A stretch of 64,000 nt of DNA from Advenella kashmirensis WT001 (GTDB lineage Bacteria > Pseudomonadota > Gammaproteobacteria > Burkholderiales > Burkholderiaceae_B): positions 310,001 to 374,000 of the forward strand of contig NC_017964.1 in the NCBI RefSeq assembly GCF_000219915.2, given 5' to 3'. Each line of letters starts with the position of its first letter. Position 1 is the stretch's first letter. Positions 10,437 to 20,722 of the stretch are shown here, piece after piece. The notes below the pieces were generated by a model that had not been told where the DNA came from, made no database searches, and worked only from the letters and a program-made list of their open reading frames with translations. A program made the position numbers and the translations under genes.

Positions 10437-11354
10437 TCACTTGTAAATTCTGGCGGTCATTTCCAGTTCGCGCCGACTTTCGAAATAACGCTCAATGCCA
10501 GTCACCGGATCGGTAAATTGCATGCTGCGCGCCAGCAGCTGCAACGGGTTATCGAATGTTTCATCGGTGCGCAACGGTTTGAGTTCCGGATAGTATTCGT
10601 CATTGCAAATGGGCATGCCCAGGGCGTTCATATGCACGCGCAATTGATGTTTCCTGCCTGTGACAGGCTCCAGCCGGTAGTGCCCCAGTGTGCCGTTGTG
10701 CGCCAGCAGCTCAATCCGCGTGCGGCTGTTGGGCGCACCATCAATTTCGTGCATCACAAAGACCTGGCCGCTGCGGCGGATCAGGCTTTCGCGTAACAGG
10801 GGAAACGTCAGGTCACTACGCCAGGGTGCGACCGCTTCATAAATTTTGTGTACGGACCTGGTTTGGAATAATGTCTGGTATACGCCGCGGCGATCCCGGT
10901 CTGCGCAAAACACCAGTACCCCGGCCGTGTCCCGGTCCAGCCGGTGGATGGGATTGATATGAGGGTTGCCCAGTTGGTCGCGCAGGCGCACCAGTGCCGT
11001 CTCATGCAAATGGCGACCTCCGGGAATGCTGGCCATGAAATGAGGCTTGTCGATGGCAATTAGCAATTCGTCCTGGTACAGAATATCAATGTCGAATGGC
11101 ACGACCGTTTCCACGGGCACTTCCCGGTAATACCAGAGCCAGGTATCGGGAGAAAACGGGCTGTTCAATGAGAAAGGCGCGCCCTGCGAGTCCACCATAT
11201 CGCCCTTGGCCAGCCTTGCCCGCAGAATGTCGGGATCCATATGCGGGAACTTGGCGAGCATAAAACTGAGCAGATCGGGCCAGGTTTCGCGAGGCAGGTA
11301 GACCCGGCTGGGCGCGACGCCATTTTTGACAGGAAGGGGGGGGAGCACAGACAT
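10437..11354 (-). CDS. RluA-family pseudouridine synthase
   Basis: RNA pseudouridine synthase, isomerising uridines in rRNA or tRNA. The RluA signature HRLDRDTAGVLVF is at residues 137-149 and its Asp is the catalytic nucleophile. A C-terminal GRKHQLRVHMNALGMPI motif also fits. An N-terminal region of about 90 residues precedes the catalytic domain. From the chosen ATG at 11354 the protein is 305 residues. The longer frame to 11486 adds 44 low-complexity residues that do not look like protein. The exact target (rRNA 23S versus tRNA) cannot be decided here. It is convergent with the preceding plus-strand gene. Confidence 0.85.
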   Translation of the reverse strand: MSVLPPLPVKNGVAPSRVYLPRETWPDLLSFMLAKFPHMDPDILRARLAKGDMVDSQGAPFSLNSPFSPDTWLWYYREVPVETVVPFDIDILYQDELLIAIDKPHFMASIPGGRHLHETALVRLRDQLGNPHINPIHRLDRDTAGVLVFCADRDRRGVYQTLFQTRSVHKIYEAVAPWRSDLTFPLLRESLIRRSGQVFVMHEIDGAPNSRTRIELLAHNGTLGHYRLEPVTGRKHQLRVHMNALGMPICNDEYYPELKPLRTDETFDNPLQLLARSMQFTDPVTGIERYFESRRELEMTARIYK

Positions 11355-11622
11355 ACAGCAGGGACAGTGTGATGAAAAGAAAACTGAAAACAGGAACGTG
11401 CAGGACGGCCAGCTCGGTTGTCTATGACAGATGAAATAATGCGGCGGCGGTGCAATGGCAACGGTAAATACAGGTGTCATTGACATTGTTTATTACTATT
11501 GCAGTCGGCATAGATGCTTGCCTGTCTGCAGATAGAACCGCTGCCGCTTTAAAGCTGGTCCGTAATGCTGGTCCGGTTCGCGGCAGACATCGCTTGCGAC
11601 GATGCCTGCCGTTACCGATAGA

Positions 11623-13012
11623 TTACCTTAAAGCAGCCAGAATGGCTTCGACGGTTGCCTTGGCATCGCCGAAACACATGCTGGAATTCTCGCGGAAAAA
11701 CAGCGGGTTCTGTACGCCGGCATAGCCGGTGTTCATTGACCGCTTGAACACCACCACATCGCGCGCTTTCCACACTTCCAATACCGGCATGCCTGCAATG
11801 GGGCTGGTCGGGTCTTCGCTGGCAGCGGGGTTGACCGTATCATTGGCGCCAATGACCAGAACCACATCGGTATCGGCAAAGTCGTCGTTGATTTCGTCCA
11901 TTTCCAGCACGATATCATAAGGCACCTTGGCTTCGGCCAGCAGCACGTTCATATGGCCGGGCAGACGACCGGCAACCGGATGAATGCCAAAGCGTACGTC
12001 AATGCCCTGCTTGCGCAGCAATGAGGTGATTTCAGCTACCGGATACTGCGCCTGCGCCACCGCCATGCCGTAGCCGGGGGCGATAACCACGGAGCTGGCG
12101 CCCTTGAGCATCTCGGCCACGTCTTCGGGCTTGATTTCACGATATTCGCCGGTCTCTTCTTCGCTGCTGCCAGTGCTGCTGCCATCGGTGCCGAACCCGC
12201 CGGCAATCACTGACAAAAACGAACGATTCATGGCCTTGCACATGATGTAGGACAGAATGGCACCGGATGAACCGACCAGGCGCCGGTCACGATCAGCAGG
12301 TCATTGGCCAGCATAAAGCCGGCTGCCGCCGCGGCCCAGCCTGAGTACGAGTTGAGCATGGAAACCACAACCGGCATATCGGCGCCGCCAATGGAGGCTA
12401 CCAGATGCCAGCCAAAGGCCAGTGCAATGATGGTCATGATAATCAGCGCCGTCGTAGAGCCGCCGTTAGAGACGAAGATCCACAGCAGGATGAAAGACAC
12501 AACCAGCGCCGCAGCATTGAGCTTGTGTTTATGTGGCAAAGACAGCGGTTTGGAGCTGAAGCTGCCGCGCAACTTGCCAAAGGCGACAATCGAACCGGTA
12601 AAGGTGACTGCGCCAATAAACACGCCCAGGAATACCTCGGTCAGGTGAATGTTGAGCAGCGCGCCTTCTGGCATGGCGTGCTGTTGTACTTCGATATAGC
12701 TGTTATAGCCGACCAGTACTGCAGCCAGACCCACGAAGCTGTGCAAAACAGCAACCAGTTCAGGCATCTGGGTCATTTCCACCTTGCGTGACAGGTGCAG
12801 GCCAATGGCGCCGCCGATCAGCATGGCCACGATCACCCAGATGACCGAGGCGGAATTGGGACCCAGAATGGTTGCGATCAGGCGATGGCCATCCCGGCCA
12901 TGCCGAAACCGTTGCCATAACGGGCGGTTTCCTGGCGGGACAGACCAGCCAGACTGGCAATGAAAAACAATGCCGCAATAATGTACGCGGCAGTAACGAA
13001 TCCTGCACCCAT
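11623..13012 (-). pseudogene. pntB: NAD(P) transhydrogenase beta subunit, two frameshifts
   Basis: Membrane beta subunit of the proton-translocating transhydrogenase; it carries TM helices and the NADP(H)-binding domain III. The start ATG at 13010-13012 opens with [17 protein letters not shown]. The frame breaks near 12881 (CCC read as CC in a Gly-Met-Ala-Ile-Ala-Leu stretch) and again near 12279 (Gly-Ala-Leu-Val). The three pieces read in order give 463 residues, essentially the E. coli PntB length. Domain III is intact in the last piece: [14 protein letters not shown] and [12 protein letters not shown] bind NADP, and the protein ends VEAILAALR. It is one base downstream of pntA. Since both indels are one-base losses in C runs of a housekeeping gene, a sequence error is likely. 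Confidence 0.93.
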
Positions 13013-13013
13013 C

Positions 13014-14557
13014 TTATTCTCCTTTGCCTTTCATGAACATTTTCAGCATGCGCCGTGTAACGAGGAAACCACCGGCAATGTTAATGCTGGCAATAAGGAT
13101 GGCGATAAAGGCCAGGATATTGACCAGGCCGGAGCCATGGCCGATCTGCACCACGGCGCCGATCACGATAATGCCGGATATGGCATTGGTGACTGACATC
13201 AGTGGCGTATGCAGGCGTGTGTGACGTTCCAAACCACGTAATAGCCGACTACGCAGGACAGGACAAACACCGTGAAGTGGGACAGAAACTCAGCGGGTGC
13301 GCTGGTGCCGATCCAGGCAAAAATCACGCAGACCAGGGCCAGGACGCCGAACTTGAAGGCGGGCGATTTGGGTGGCTTGACCGGTTTGGGCTCTATTTTC
13401 TTGGCTGCAGGCTTGCTGCCCGCGGCCGAGACCTGAATCGCCGGCGGCGGATAGGTAATGCTGCCGTTATGCACAACGGTCATATTACGAAAAACAGTGT
13501 CTTCCTGGTCCAGCAGAATCTGTCCGTCTTTTTCCTTGCTCATGAGCTTGCTCAGGTTGACAAGGTTGGTGGCGTACAGCTGTGATGACTGGGCCGGCAG
13601 GCGCCCAGGCAGGTCAGTGTAGCCAATGACCTTGACGCCGGAGGCGGTCGTGATGACCTGGCCAGGTTCCGTGTATTCGCAGTTGCCGCCAGCGGCGGCA
13701 GCCATATCCACGATGACCGAACCGGCGCGCATGGAGTCAACCATTTCACGAGTGATCAGCTTGGGCGCAGGTTTGCCGGGAATCAGGGCCGTGGTAATGA
13801 TAATGTCCACTTCTTTGGCCTGCTCGGCAAACAGCGCCATTTCCGCTTTGATAAACTCTTCGGACATGGTTTTGGCATAGCCGTCGGAAGACGAGCCGTT
13901 TTCATCGCCAAAATCCAGTTTCAGGAACTGGCCGCCCATCGATTCAATCTGTTCGGCCACTTCCAGGCGGGTATCGAAGGCGCGTACGATGGCGCCCAGC
14001 GATCCTGCCGTGCCAATGGCTGCCAGGCCGGCCACACCGGCGCCGATAACCAGCACCTTGGCCGGCGGTACTTTGCCGGCAGCGGTGATCTGGCCGGTGA
14101 AAAAGCGGCCGAAATGATGCGCCGCTTCAATCACGGCGCGATAGCCGCCAATATTGGCCATGGATGACAAGGCATCAAGCGATTGGGCGCGCGAAATGCG
14201 CGGCACCATGTCCATGGCCAGCACGGTGATGCCGTGCTCAGACAGTTTCTGCACGAGTTCGGGATTTTGAGCCGGCCAGATAAAGCTGACCAGCGTGGCG
14301 CCTTTTTTCATGCGGGCAATTTCTGCGTCGTCGGGCGCATTGACCTTATAGACCAGGTCTGATTGCCACACCTGATCGGCAGGAGCGATGCTGGCGCCCG
14401 CCTTTTCGTAGGCGGCATCGTCAAAACTGGCTGCTGCGCCTGCGCCTGACTCGATCACAACTGTGAATCCCAGCTTAAGCAGCTGTTCTACCGAGGTCGG
14501 CGTGGCGGCAACACGCGTTTCCCCCGTAAGTTGTTCTTTTACTATCCCTATCTGCAT
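13014..14557 (-). pseudogene. pntA: NAD(P) transhydrogenase alpha subunit, frameshift near 13214
   Basis: Alpha subunit of Re/Si-specific NAD(P)+ transhydrogenase, which uses the proton gradient to reduce NADP+ with NADH. Domain I binds NAD(H): ETRVAATP at residues 13-20, [21 protein letters not shown] at about 120-140, and the dinucleotide motif [11 protein letters not shown] at 170-180. A Lys/Pro linker leads to TM helices near residues 400-450. The first frame ends at THACIRH; the remaining helices ([14 protein letters not shown] to KMFMKGKGE) are in the next frame. One lost C (GG at 13214-13215 on the plus strand) explains it. The joined protein is 514 residues, the fused E. coli PntA arrangement rather than the split PntAA/PntAB form. 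It is first in the operon, with pntB following. Confidence 0.93.
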
Positions 14558-14614
14558 GCAGATCTCCTTTGTAGCCTCCCCATTTTTCGGGGCGTCAGTA
14601 ACCGGAAAGTTACA

Positions 14615-15415
14615 TCATACGGAGACTGACGTGTTTTGCAAGGCGATTGGCATAATCCGGCGTTTTTGCTGCCAGATTGTGCACTCGTCAATGAGCAGGC
14701 GACCCATTTGCGTACGTCGTTGGCCTGTCAGGCGTGGCGTTATGGCGCCAAAGCTGAAGGCCACTTGTGTGATGGCCGAGACCGAGAATGCATAACCGAC
14801 GCCGGCAACCCCGGGTGTGATGGTGCTTTCAATCGAGGCATAGCCATTGCGCCGCGTCAGGTGGCATTTTTCCAGCAGCATGGGCAACGAGAGCCCAGAC
14901 TTTCGATAAGTCTGTTCATGGCGTTGGTAGATCAGCGCGATGTCGGCGTCGGTATGCGTTGACAGCAATGCAAGGCCGCCGGCACCAATGCCCAGAAGCC
15001 GCTTTTCACCGACGCCTATGGTGAATATTCGCACCGGGAATGCACCATGTTCGCGAAGCAGGCATAGCACCTGATCGGCCTGCTGTATGACCAGAAAGAC
15101 CGTGTCTTCGGACAGGCGCGACAGTTTCATGGCCAGTGGACGCAATTCTTCGATCACGGGCGCATGGTGCATGGTGGAAAATCCCATTTGCATGGCGTCG
15201 ACGCCCAGTTGAAAGCGCTTGCCGCCGGTTTCGCGGCGCGCAAAATTTTCTTCAAGCAGACAGGTGACCAGCCGGTGCGCTGTAGAGCGTTCCAACCCGC
15301 TTAAGGCAGTCAGCTCGCTCAGCGTCAGGCCTTGTTCATTATGCTGCGCGATCAGGCGTAGCAGTGAAAGCGCACGGCGGATGCTTTGTGCGCCGGCTTG
15401 CTGTTTGATGTCCAT
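14615..15415 (-). CDS. IclR-family transcriptional regulator
   Basis: Regulator of 266 residues with an N-terminal winged helix-turn-helix (LTLSELTALSGLERSTAHRLV, about residues 30-50) and a C-terminal IclR effector domain (GIGAGGLALLS, then GVAGVGYAFSVS). It is divergent from the enoyl-CoA hydratase operon starting at 15527, with 111 bases between them. The obvious role is control of that operon in response to its substrate or a CoA ester (inference). The last ~45 residues, rich in Arg and Gln, extend slightly beyond the usual IclR end. Confidence 0.88.
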   Translation of the reverse strand: MDIKQQAGAQSIRRALSLLRLIAQHNEQGLTLSELTALSGLERSTAHRLVTCLLEENFARRETGGKRFQLGVDAMQMGFSTMHHAPVIEELRPLAMKLSRLSEDTVFLVIQQADQVLCLLREHGAFPVRIFTIGVGEKRLLGIGAGGLALLSTHTDADIALIYQRHEQTYRKSGLSLPMLLEKCHLTRRNGYASIESTITPGVAGVGYAFSVSAITQVAFSFGAITPRLTGQRRTQMGRLLIDECTIWQQKRRIMPIALQNTSVSV

Positions 15416-15458
15416 AATGTGGGAATTTATTAAAAAACATTTTGTATTGTAGGAGTGG

Positions 15459-15479
15459 TTGATGCGTTAATGCAATCAA
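15459..15479. promoter_or_regulatory. candidate IclR operator
   Basis: Imperfect palindrome with arms TTGAT and ATCAA and partly matching inner GC pairs, in the 111-base gap between the IclR gene and the enoyl-CoA hydratase gene. Size and position fit an IclR-type operator, but one imperfect palindrome is weak evidence. Confidence 0.35.
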
Positions 15480-15526
15480 AAGCGATATTCAACAGATCCC
15501 GCCATGGGTCATAAAGGAAGAAAACA

Positions 15527-16330
15527 ATGGGCTATCAGCATATAGAGGTATTGGATCAGGACGCCATACGGACGATAACATTGGCGCGGGCCGGGGCACG
15601 CAATGCGCAGAGCCAGGCGCTGCTGGATGAACTGGATCAGGCCATGCGCGAGGCCGCAGCTGATCAGTCTGTCAGGGTCGTGATTATTGGCGGCGAAGGT
15701 GACCATTTTTCTGCCGGTCATGATTTGAAGGAAGCCCAGGCCAGCCGTGCCGACTTCAGCGTGGAAGAGCGCTGGGCCTACGAGTCTTTGCGCTATTTTG
15801 ATTACTGCATGAGAATCTGGGATTTTCCCAAGCCGGTCATCGCCCGGGTGCAAGGGGCCTGCGTGTCCGGCGGCTTCATGATCGCCAATATGTGCGATCT
15901 GGTGGTCTGTTCCGACGACGCATTTTTTTCCGATCCCGTTTGTCATACGCTGGCGGCGGCCGCCACCGAGGTCCTGATTCATCCCTGGGTCATGGGATTG
16001 CGTCGGGCCAAGGAAATGCTGTTTACCGGCGAGCGGGTCACCGCCGATCAGGCCTTGCAAATGGGCATGGTTAACCGCGTTGTCTCGCGTGCGCAGTTGA
16101 ACGAGGAAACCATGGCGCTGGCGCGACGGGTTGCCGCGGCGCCGCCGTTTGCCCTTACGCTGGTAAAAAAATCCCTGAATCGGACGCTGGATGCCCAGGG
16201 TCTGCGTACCGCACTTTCTGCTCATTTTGACGTCCATCAGCTTTCGCATATGAGCGATGAGTTTGCCCAGGTCAAGAAAAAAGGTCTGGCCCAGGCGATC
16301 CAGCGTAACAAAAGTGGTGATAGTGCATGA
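15527..16330 (+). CDS. enoyl-CoA hydratase/isomerase family protein
   Basis: Crotonase-fold enzyme of 267 residues, acting on an enoyl-CoA in a beta-oxidation-like pathway. The oxyanion-hole segments are visible: FSAGHDLKEA at about 61-70 and VQGACVSGGFMIAN at about 108-121. A Glu in the TEVLIHPW segment may serve as catalytic base. A ribosome site (AAGGAAG) lies just before the ATG. It is the first gene of an operon; its stop overlaps the start of the CoA ligase (ATGA at 16327-16330), so the two are probably made in step. Confidence 0.88.
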   Translation: MGYQHIEVLDQDAIRTITLARAGARNAQSQALLDELDQAMREAAADQSVRVVIIGGEGDHFSAGHDLKEAQASRADFSVEERWAYESLRYFDYCMRIWDFPKPVIARVQGACVSGGFMIANMCDLVVCSDDAFFSDPVCHTLAAAATEVLIHPWVMGLRRAKEMLFTGERVTADQALQMGMVNRVVSRAQLNEETMALARRVAAAPPFALTLVKKSLNRTLDAQGLRTALSAHFDVHQLSHMSDEFAQVKKKGLAQAIQRNKSGDSA

Positions 16331-18471
16331 GTCTGGAACCGTTATTGAATCCGCGTTCCATTGCCATGATCGGGGCCAGCGACAATGCCGGCCGCATTGG
16401 CGGCATGCCACTGGAGCTGTTGTCGCACTTCGGTTTTGCTGGGGAGGTCTACCCGGTCAACCCAAAATATACCGAGGTTTTCGGTTATCGCTGTTACGCG
16501 CAGGTCGAGGACTTGCCTGCGGTGCCGGATCTGGCTGTCCTGGCTATTGGCGCCCGTGATGTGACTGCCATGTTGCGACGCTGTCATGCCATTGGCATTC
16601 GCGCTGCCGTGGTCTACGCTGCAGGCTTTGCCGAAGAGGGCGCCGCCGGCGTGCTGCTGCAGCAGGAGCTGGTGCAGTTTTGCAGGGAAAGCGGCATGCA
16701 GGTGGCTGGTCCTAATTGCATGGGCCTGGCCAATCTGAATACGCGTGCGTTCACGGCGTTTGCCGCCATCTTCAAAACCGCCAGCATGCAAAGCGATACC
16801 GGTTGCGTGAGTGTGCTCACACAAAGCGGCAACGTGTGTTCTGCGCTCTACGGGCTGCTGCGTGCCCAGGATCTGCCTGTTTCACATTTTATCAATACAG
16901 GCAATGAAGCGACGGTGGATTTTGCTCAGTATCTGGCGTATCTGGCAGAGGATCCACATACCGAGATTGTGCTGGGCTATGTAGAACAAATTCGCGATGG
17001 CCGGCGCTTCATTGATGCTTGCCGCCGCTTTCAGATGCAAGGCAAAGTGCTGGTGGTGCTCAAGGCAGGCGTGACCGAAAAGGGGGCGGTGGCCGTGCAA
17101 TCGCATACGTCTGCTTTGGCGGGCGACCAGAAGATATACGAAGCGGCCTTTCGCGATCTGAATGTGATTGCTGCAGACGACTTCGCGCAAATGGCCAATA
17201 TTGCCATGCTGGCGCGGCTGCGCCATCGGACTGCGGGTGCGCGCATTGGCGTGGTGACCATGTCGGGCGCACTGGGTGCGATCCTGACCGATCGTTTTAT
17301 CCAGGCCGGCCTGCAGCTGCCGGACCTTCCTGATGATGTGCAGGCGCAACTGCGCCAGGGCATTCCCGCTTATGGCATGGTTGGCAACCCCGTGGATGTG
17401 ACCGGCAATATAGTCAATGATCCGCAATTTATCGTGCAGGTGTTGCAAGCGCTGGCGGTCACGTCGGCACTGGACACGGTGGTAATCAATGCGCCGGGGT
17501 ATATGCTGGACCGCATGGCGCAGCCGCTGATTGAGGTTGTACAGAAATATCCGCGCCTTTTTGTCGCAATCGATACCGGCAACGCGAGCTGCCGCCAGGC
17601 TTTGCGTGAGGCGGGCGTTGCCGTGTTCGACGATTTGGGACATGCAGTCAGGGCACTGGGACCGTTTTTGACCTGGCAGGAACGGCGCCGCCAGCGGCAT
17701 GCGCCCATTGACACGGATAACGACCTTGGGGGGATTGACGCGCAACCGGTAGCCGGGCGAGTCAGCGCAGCGGGCGGTCAGGTGCCGATGGAAGTGCCGG
17801 TCTTACCCTGTCACGAAGTGGACGCCCGCCGCTATCTGGCAGGCTTCGGGTTGCCTGATCCGGACGTCCGCATCGCCAGGACGTGTGAAGAAGCGGCTGC
17901 CCTTGCAGAGCAATTGGGCGTGCCCCTGGCAATGAAAGTGGTTAGTGCCGATCTTGCGCACAAGACAGAGGCAGGCGGGGTGCTGCTCAGTATCACGGGC
18001 GCGCAGGCTGCGGCCCAGGCCTATGAGCAAATTCTGGAAAACTGCCGCAACTATCAGCCCGACGCGGCGATTGCAGGCGTGATGATCACCCCGATGCAGC
18101 AAGGCGTGGCTGAACTGCTGGTGGGCGCTACCCGCGATCCTGTATTCGGACCGGTGTTGACGGTGGCGCTGGGCGGAATCATGACTGAAATATATCGCGA
18201 TACGGCTCATGCTCTGCTGCCGGTCACCCACAGCGAAGCAGTGCAACTGCTGCGCAGCCTGAAGGCCTTTGCTTTGCTGGACGGCTTTCGCGGTCGGCCA
18301 CGTGCCGACGTGGATGCCGTGGCGCAGGCCATGGTGGCGGTGGGACACGCATTTTTGGCCGGCCAGCCGACACTGGATCAGATCGAGATCAATCCGTTGC
18401 TGGTGCGGCAAGCCGGCTCGGGCGTGGTGATGCTGGATGCGTTGCTGCTTGCAGATACCGCGGTGTCATGA
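16327..18471 (+). CDS. NDP-forming acyl-CoA ligase (acetate-CoA ligase family)
   Basis: Large single-chain 714-residue acyl-CoA synthetase of the ADP/GDP-forming type. It has an N-terminal CoA-binding domain (SIAMIGASDNAGRIGG, about 12-28), succinyl-CoA-ligase-like domains with the phosphohistidine loop SHTSALAGD at about 259-267, and a C-terminal ATP-grasp domain (AMKVVSADLAHKTEAGGV, then EINPLLV). It links ATP and CoA to activate a carboxylic acid, or runs in reverse to recover ATP from a CoA ester. The substrate is not evident. Placed between an enoyl-CoA hydratase and a Bug receptor plus two acyl-CoA dehydrogenases, it most likely activates the acid that this operon imports and oxidises. 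Confidence 0.88.
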   Translation: MSLEPLLNPRSIAMIGASDNAGRIGGMPLELLSHFGFAGEVYPVNPKYTEVFGYRCYAQVEDLPAVPDLAVLAIGARDVTAMLRRCHAIGIRAAVVYAAGFAEEGAAGVLLQQELVQFCRESGMQVAGPNCMGLANLNTRAFTAFAAIFKTASMQSDTGCVSVLTQSGNVCSALYGLLRAQDLPVSHFINTGNEATVDFAQYLAYLAEDPHTEIVLGYVEQIRDGRRFIDACRRFQMQGKVLVVLKAGVTEKGAVAVQSHTSALAGDQKIYEAAFRDLNVIAADDFAQMANIAMLARLRHRTAGARIGVVTMSGALGAILTDRFIQAGLQLPDLPDDVQAQLRQGIPAYGMVGNPVDVTGNIVNDPQFIVQVLQALAVTSALDTVVINAPGYMLDRMAQPLIEVVQKYPRLFVAIDTGNASCRQALREAGVAVFDDLGHAVRALGPFLTWQERRRQRHAPIDTDNDLGGIDAQPVAGRVSAAGGQVPMEVPVLPCHEVDARRYLAGFGLPDPDVRIARTCEEAAALAEQLGVPLAMKVVSADLAHKTEAGGVLLSITGAQAAAQAYEQILENCRNYQPDAAIAGVMITPMQQGVAELLVGATRDPVFGPVLTVALGGIMTEIYRDTAHALLPVTHSEAVQLLRSLKAFALLDGFRGRPRADVDAVAQAMVAVGHAFLAGQPTLDQIEINPLLVRQAGSGVVMLDALLLADTAVS

Positions 18472-18549
18472 AAGTAACGTACCCGATAGGCAGTTGTGGC
18501 ACCCACATGTAGTTTGAAGCAATTGATTAAAACAGAACGGAGACAGACA

Positions 18550-19539
18550 ATGCAAAAAAAACAAACCTTACCCAAATGGATGAGCCCGGCCTTGCTGATA
18601 GCCGCTGGTGCGCTAACAATCGTGCCGCAGGCGGCACGGGCTGCATACCCGGACAAGCCCATTACGATTGTGATCCCCTTTTCTGCCGGCGGTGCTGCCG
18701 ATACTCTGGGCCGATTACTTGCCGATAAGATTGGCCAGAAGGTCAAGCAGCCGGTCATCGTGGAAAATAAACCGGGTGCTGGCACGCTGATAGCGTCGCA
18801 GCATGTGGCCAGCGCCAAGCCCGATGGCTATACGCTACTGCTGGCCGCCTCTTCGCTGGGGACGATTCCCAGCATCAACAAGAACGTCAAATATGATCCG
18901 GTCAAAAGCTTCGTGCCGATCACTCAGGTTGCCTCGGTGGTCCATGTGATCTCTGTCAACCCGGAGGTTCCTGTCAAGAACGTAAAAGAGCTGATTGAGT
19001 ATCTGAAGCAAAATAAAGGCAAGGTAAGCTACGCCTCGCTGGGCACCGGCTCCTCGACACAATTGGAAGCCGAGATGTTCAAGAATATGGCCAATGTTGA
19101 CATGCAGGATATTCCCTATAAAGGCAGTGCGCCGGCGTTGACTGATCTGATCTCCGGACGGGTGCAGGTCATGTTCGATGCCTGGGCATCAACCGGGCCT
19201 TATGCCAAGGCAGGAAAAGTGAAGGTGTTGGCCGTCACAACGGACAAACCGTCCCCGTCGATTCCCGATATGCCGACCATTGCGCAGGCGGTGCCGGGTT
19301 TTTCTGCCATGCCCTGGCTCGGGCTGGTGGCGCCTAAAGGTACGCCCGACGAGGTTGTGCAGGTGATTTACAAGGCCGTACATGAGAGCGTGCAACAGGA
19401 TGATGTGAAAGCAAAATTCAAAACGCTGGGTCTGGATGTGATTGCCAGTGATCCGGCCACGTTTGGCCAGTTCATCAGCAAGGATGTCAAAACCTGGGGT
19501 GAAGTGATCCGCAAGGCCAACATTACGGTGAACCCATAA
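18550..19539 (+). CDS. Bug-family tripartite tricarboxylate transporter receptor
   Basis: Periplasmic solute-binding protein of the Bug (TctC-like) family. The signal peptide runs to about residue 31 (ALLIAAGALTIVPQ, then AARA) and the mature protein begins AYPDKPITIVIPFSAGG, the classic Bug N-terminus; NKPGAGTLIA follows. The ATG at 18550 is preceded by GGAGA at 18539-18543. No TctA/TctB membrane genes are in this window, so it is either an orphan receptor or shares a transporter encoded elsewhere. Its place within the acyl-CoA operon suggests it binds the carboxylate that is then activated. Its stop overlaps the next start (TAATG). Confidence 0.92.
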   Translation: MQKKQTLPKWMSPALLIAAGALTIVPQAARAAYPDKPITIVIPFSAGGAADTLGRLLADKIGQKVKQPVIVENKPGAGTLIASQHVASAKPDGYTLLLAASSLGTIPSINKNVKYDPVKSFVPITQVASVVHVISVNPEVPVKNVKELIEYLKQNKGKVSYASLGTGSSTQLEAEMFKNMANVDMQDIPYKGSAPALTDLISGRVQVMFDAWASTGPYAKAGKVKVLAVTTDKPSPSIPDMPTIAQAVPGFSAMPWLGLVAPKGTPDEVVQVIYKAVHESVQQDDVKAKFKTLGLDVIASDPATFGQFISKDVKTWGEVIRKANITVNP

Positions 19540-20720
19540 TGACAGATGAACGGCTGCCACAAAGCCCCGAGGCGTTCCGTGCTTATGTCAGGGCCTGGAT
19601 GGCAGAGCATTATGCGCAGTTCCAGCGCGACTGGCCCGGCAGGATTGATCCGGTCTCGCTGCCATACCGGCGAGCCTGGGAAGATACCCTGTGCCGCCAC
19701 GGCTGGTCGGGACTCGGCTGGCCGCGGGAGTATGGGGGCAAGGCGCTGTCGCTTTCACATCAGGCCATCTATCTGGAAGAGCTGGCCCGTAGCGGCGCGC
19801 CGCTCGGGGTTAATTTGATCGGACACGGCATTTTCGCGCCCACGCTGTTGCATTTTGGGTCGGCGGCGCAAAAAGCGCGGTATTTACCGGGAATTTTGCG
19901 CAATGAAGCGATCTGGTGCCAGGGTTATTCGGAGCCGGGGGCCGGCTCGGATCTGGCAGCGGTAACCAGCCGGGCGCGTAAAACGCAGGACGGCTATGTG
20001 CTGGACGGACACAAAATCTGGACATCATTTGCCAATCTGGCCGATTACTGTTTTGCGTTGGTTCGTACCGATCCGCACGCGCAACGGCATCGCGGCTTGA
20101 GTTTTTTGCTGGTGGACATGCACCAGCCCGGCGTTCGGGTCGAGCCCATCCGGCAACTGACCGGCGAGGCAGAGTTTTGCGAAGTGTTTTTTGAGCAGGT
20201 CAAGGTGCCATCGGACTGTCTGTTGGGGCAGGAGGGTGATGGGTGGTCGATGGCGATGGCTGCCGCCAGCTTTGAACGTGGCACCTATTTCATTCCCCGG
20301 TTGGTGCAGTTTGAACGCGAGCTGGCGCGAGTGCGCGCACTGATCGACAGTGTGGCGCACGGGTTGACCCCGATCGCACTGCAGAGCTACCGGCAACGCT
20401 GGGCAGCCTTGTTCGCCGACAGCATGGTATTGCAATTGAAATCACGTCGTGCCTTGCTGGCCGCCATGAATGGAGAACCGCCAGGTCCTGAAGGTTCGTC
20501 AACCAAAGTGCACTGGAGCGAGGCGCATCAGCGCATGCTGGATTTGGCGCTGGAATTGCTTGGATTGAATTTATGCGTGCCCGCCATGCAGATGCAGGCC
20601 GAAGTGGCATTCTTTGCGCATGCCAGCCTGTGGTCAAGGGCCGAGACCATTCTGGCCGGCACCTCGGAAATTCAGCGCAATATTGTCGGCGAAAAGATAC
20701 TGGGACTGGCAAAGGGATAG
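19539..20720 (+). CDS. acyl-CoA dehydrogenase, large-type partner
   Basis: FAD-dependent acyl-CoA dehydrogenase of 393 residues, forming the alpha-beta double bond of an acyl-CoA. Conserved parts include the FAD/substrate loop QGYSEPGAGSDLA at about 128-140, KIWTSFA, and the C-terminal AGTSEIQRNIVGEKILGL. The position of the catalytic Glu of MCAD-type enzymes (YEGT) is Ala here (LAGT), as in many paired PimC-like or FadE-like subunits. It starts at the stop of the Bug gene and is two bases from a second, smaller dehydrogenase. The pair probably forms a heteromer like pimeloyl-CoA dehydrogenase (inference). Confidence 0.88.
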   Translation: MTDERLPQSPEAFRAYVRAWMAEHYAQFQRDWPGRIDPVSLPYRRAWEDTLCRHGWSGLGWPREYGGKALSLSHQAIYLEELARSGAPLGVNLIGHGIFAPTLLHFGSAAQKARYLPGILRNEAIWCQGYSEPGAGSDLAAVTSRARKTQDGYVLDGHKIWTSFANLADYCFALVRTDPHAQRHRGLSFLLVDMHQPGVRVEPIRQLTGEAEFCEVFFEQVKVPSDCLLGQEGDGWSMAMAAASFERGTYFIPRLVQFERELARVRALIDSVAHGLTPIALQSYRQRWAALFADSMVLQLKSRRALLAAMNGEPPGPEGSSTKVHWSEAHQRMLDLALELLGLNLCVPAMQMQAEVAFFAHASLWSRAETILAGTSEIQRNIVGEKILGLAKG

Positions 20721-20722
20721 AG

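Noticed and set aside
11530..11580. GCTGGTCCG direct repeat and weak CTGCCGC/GCGGCAG stem after pntB as a terminator
   Set aside because: Loop is over 30 bases and no U tract follows; too weak to call.
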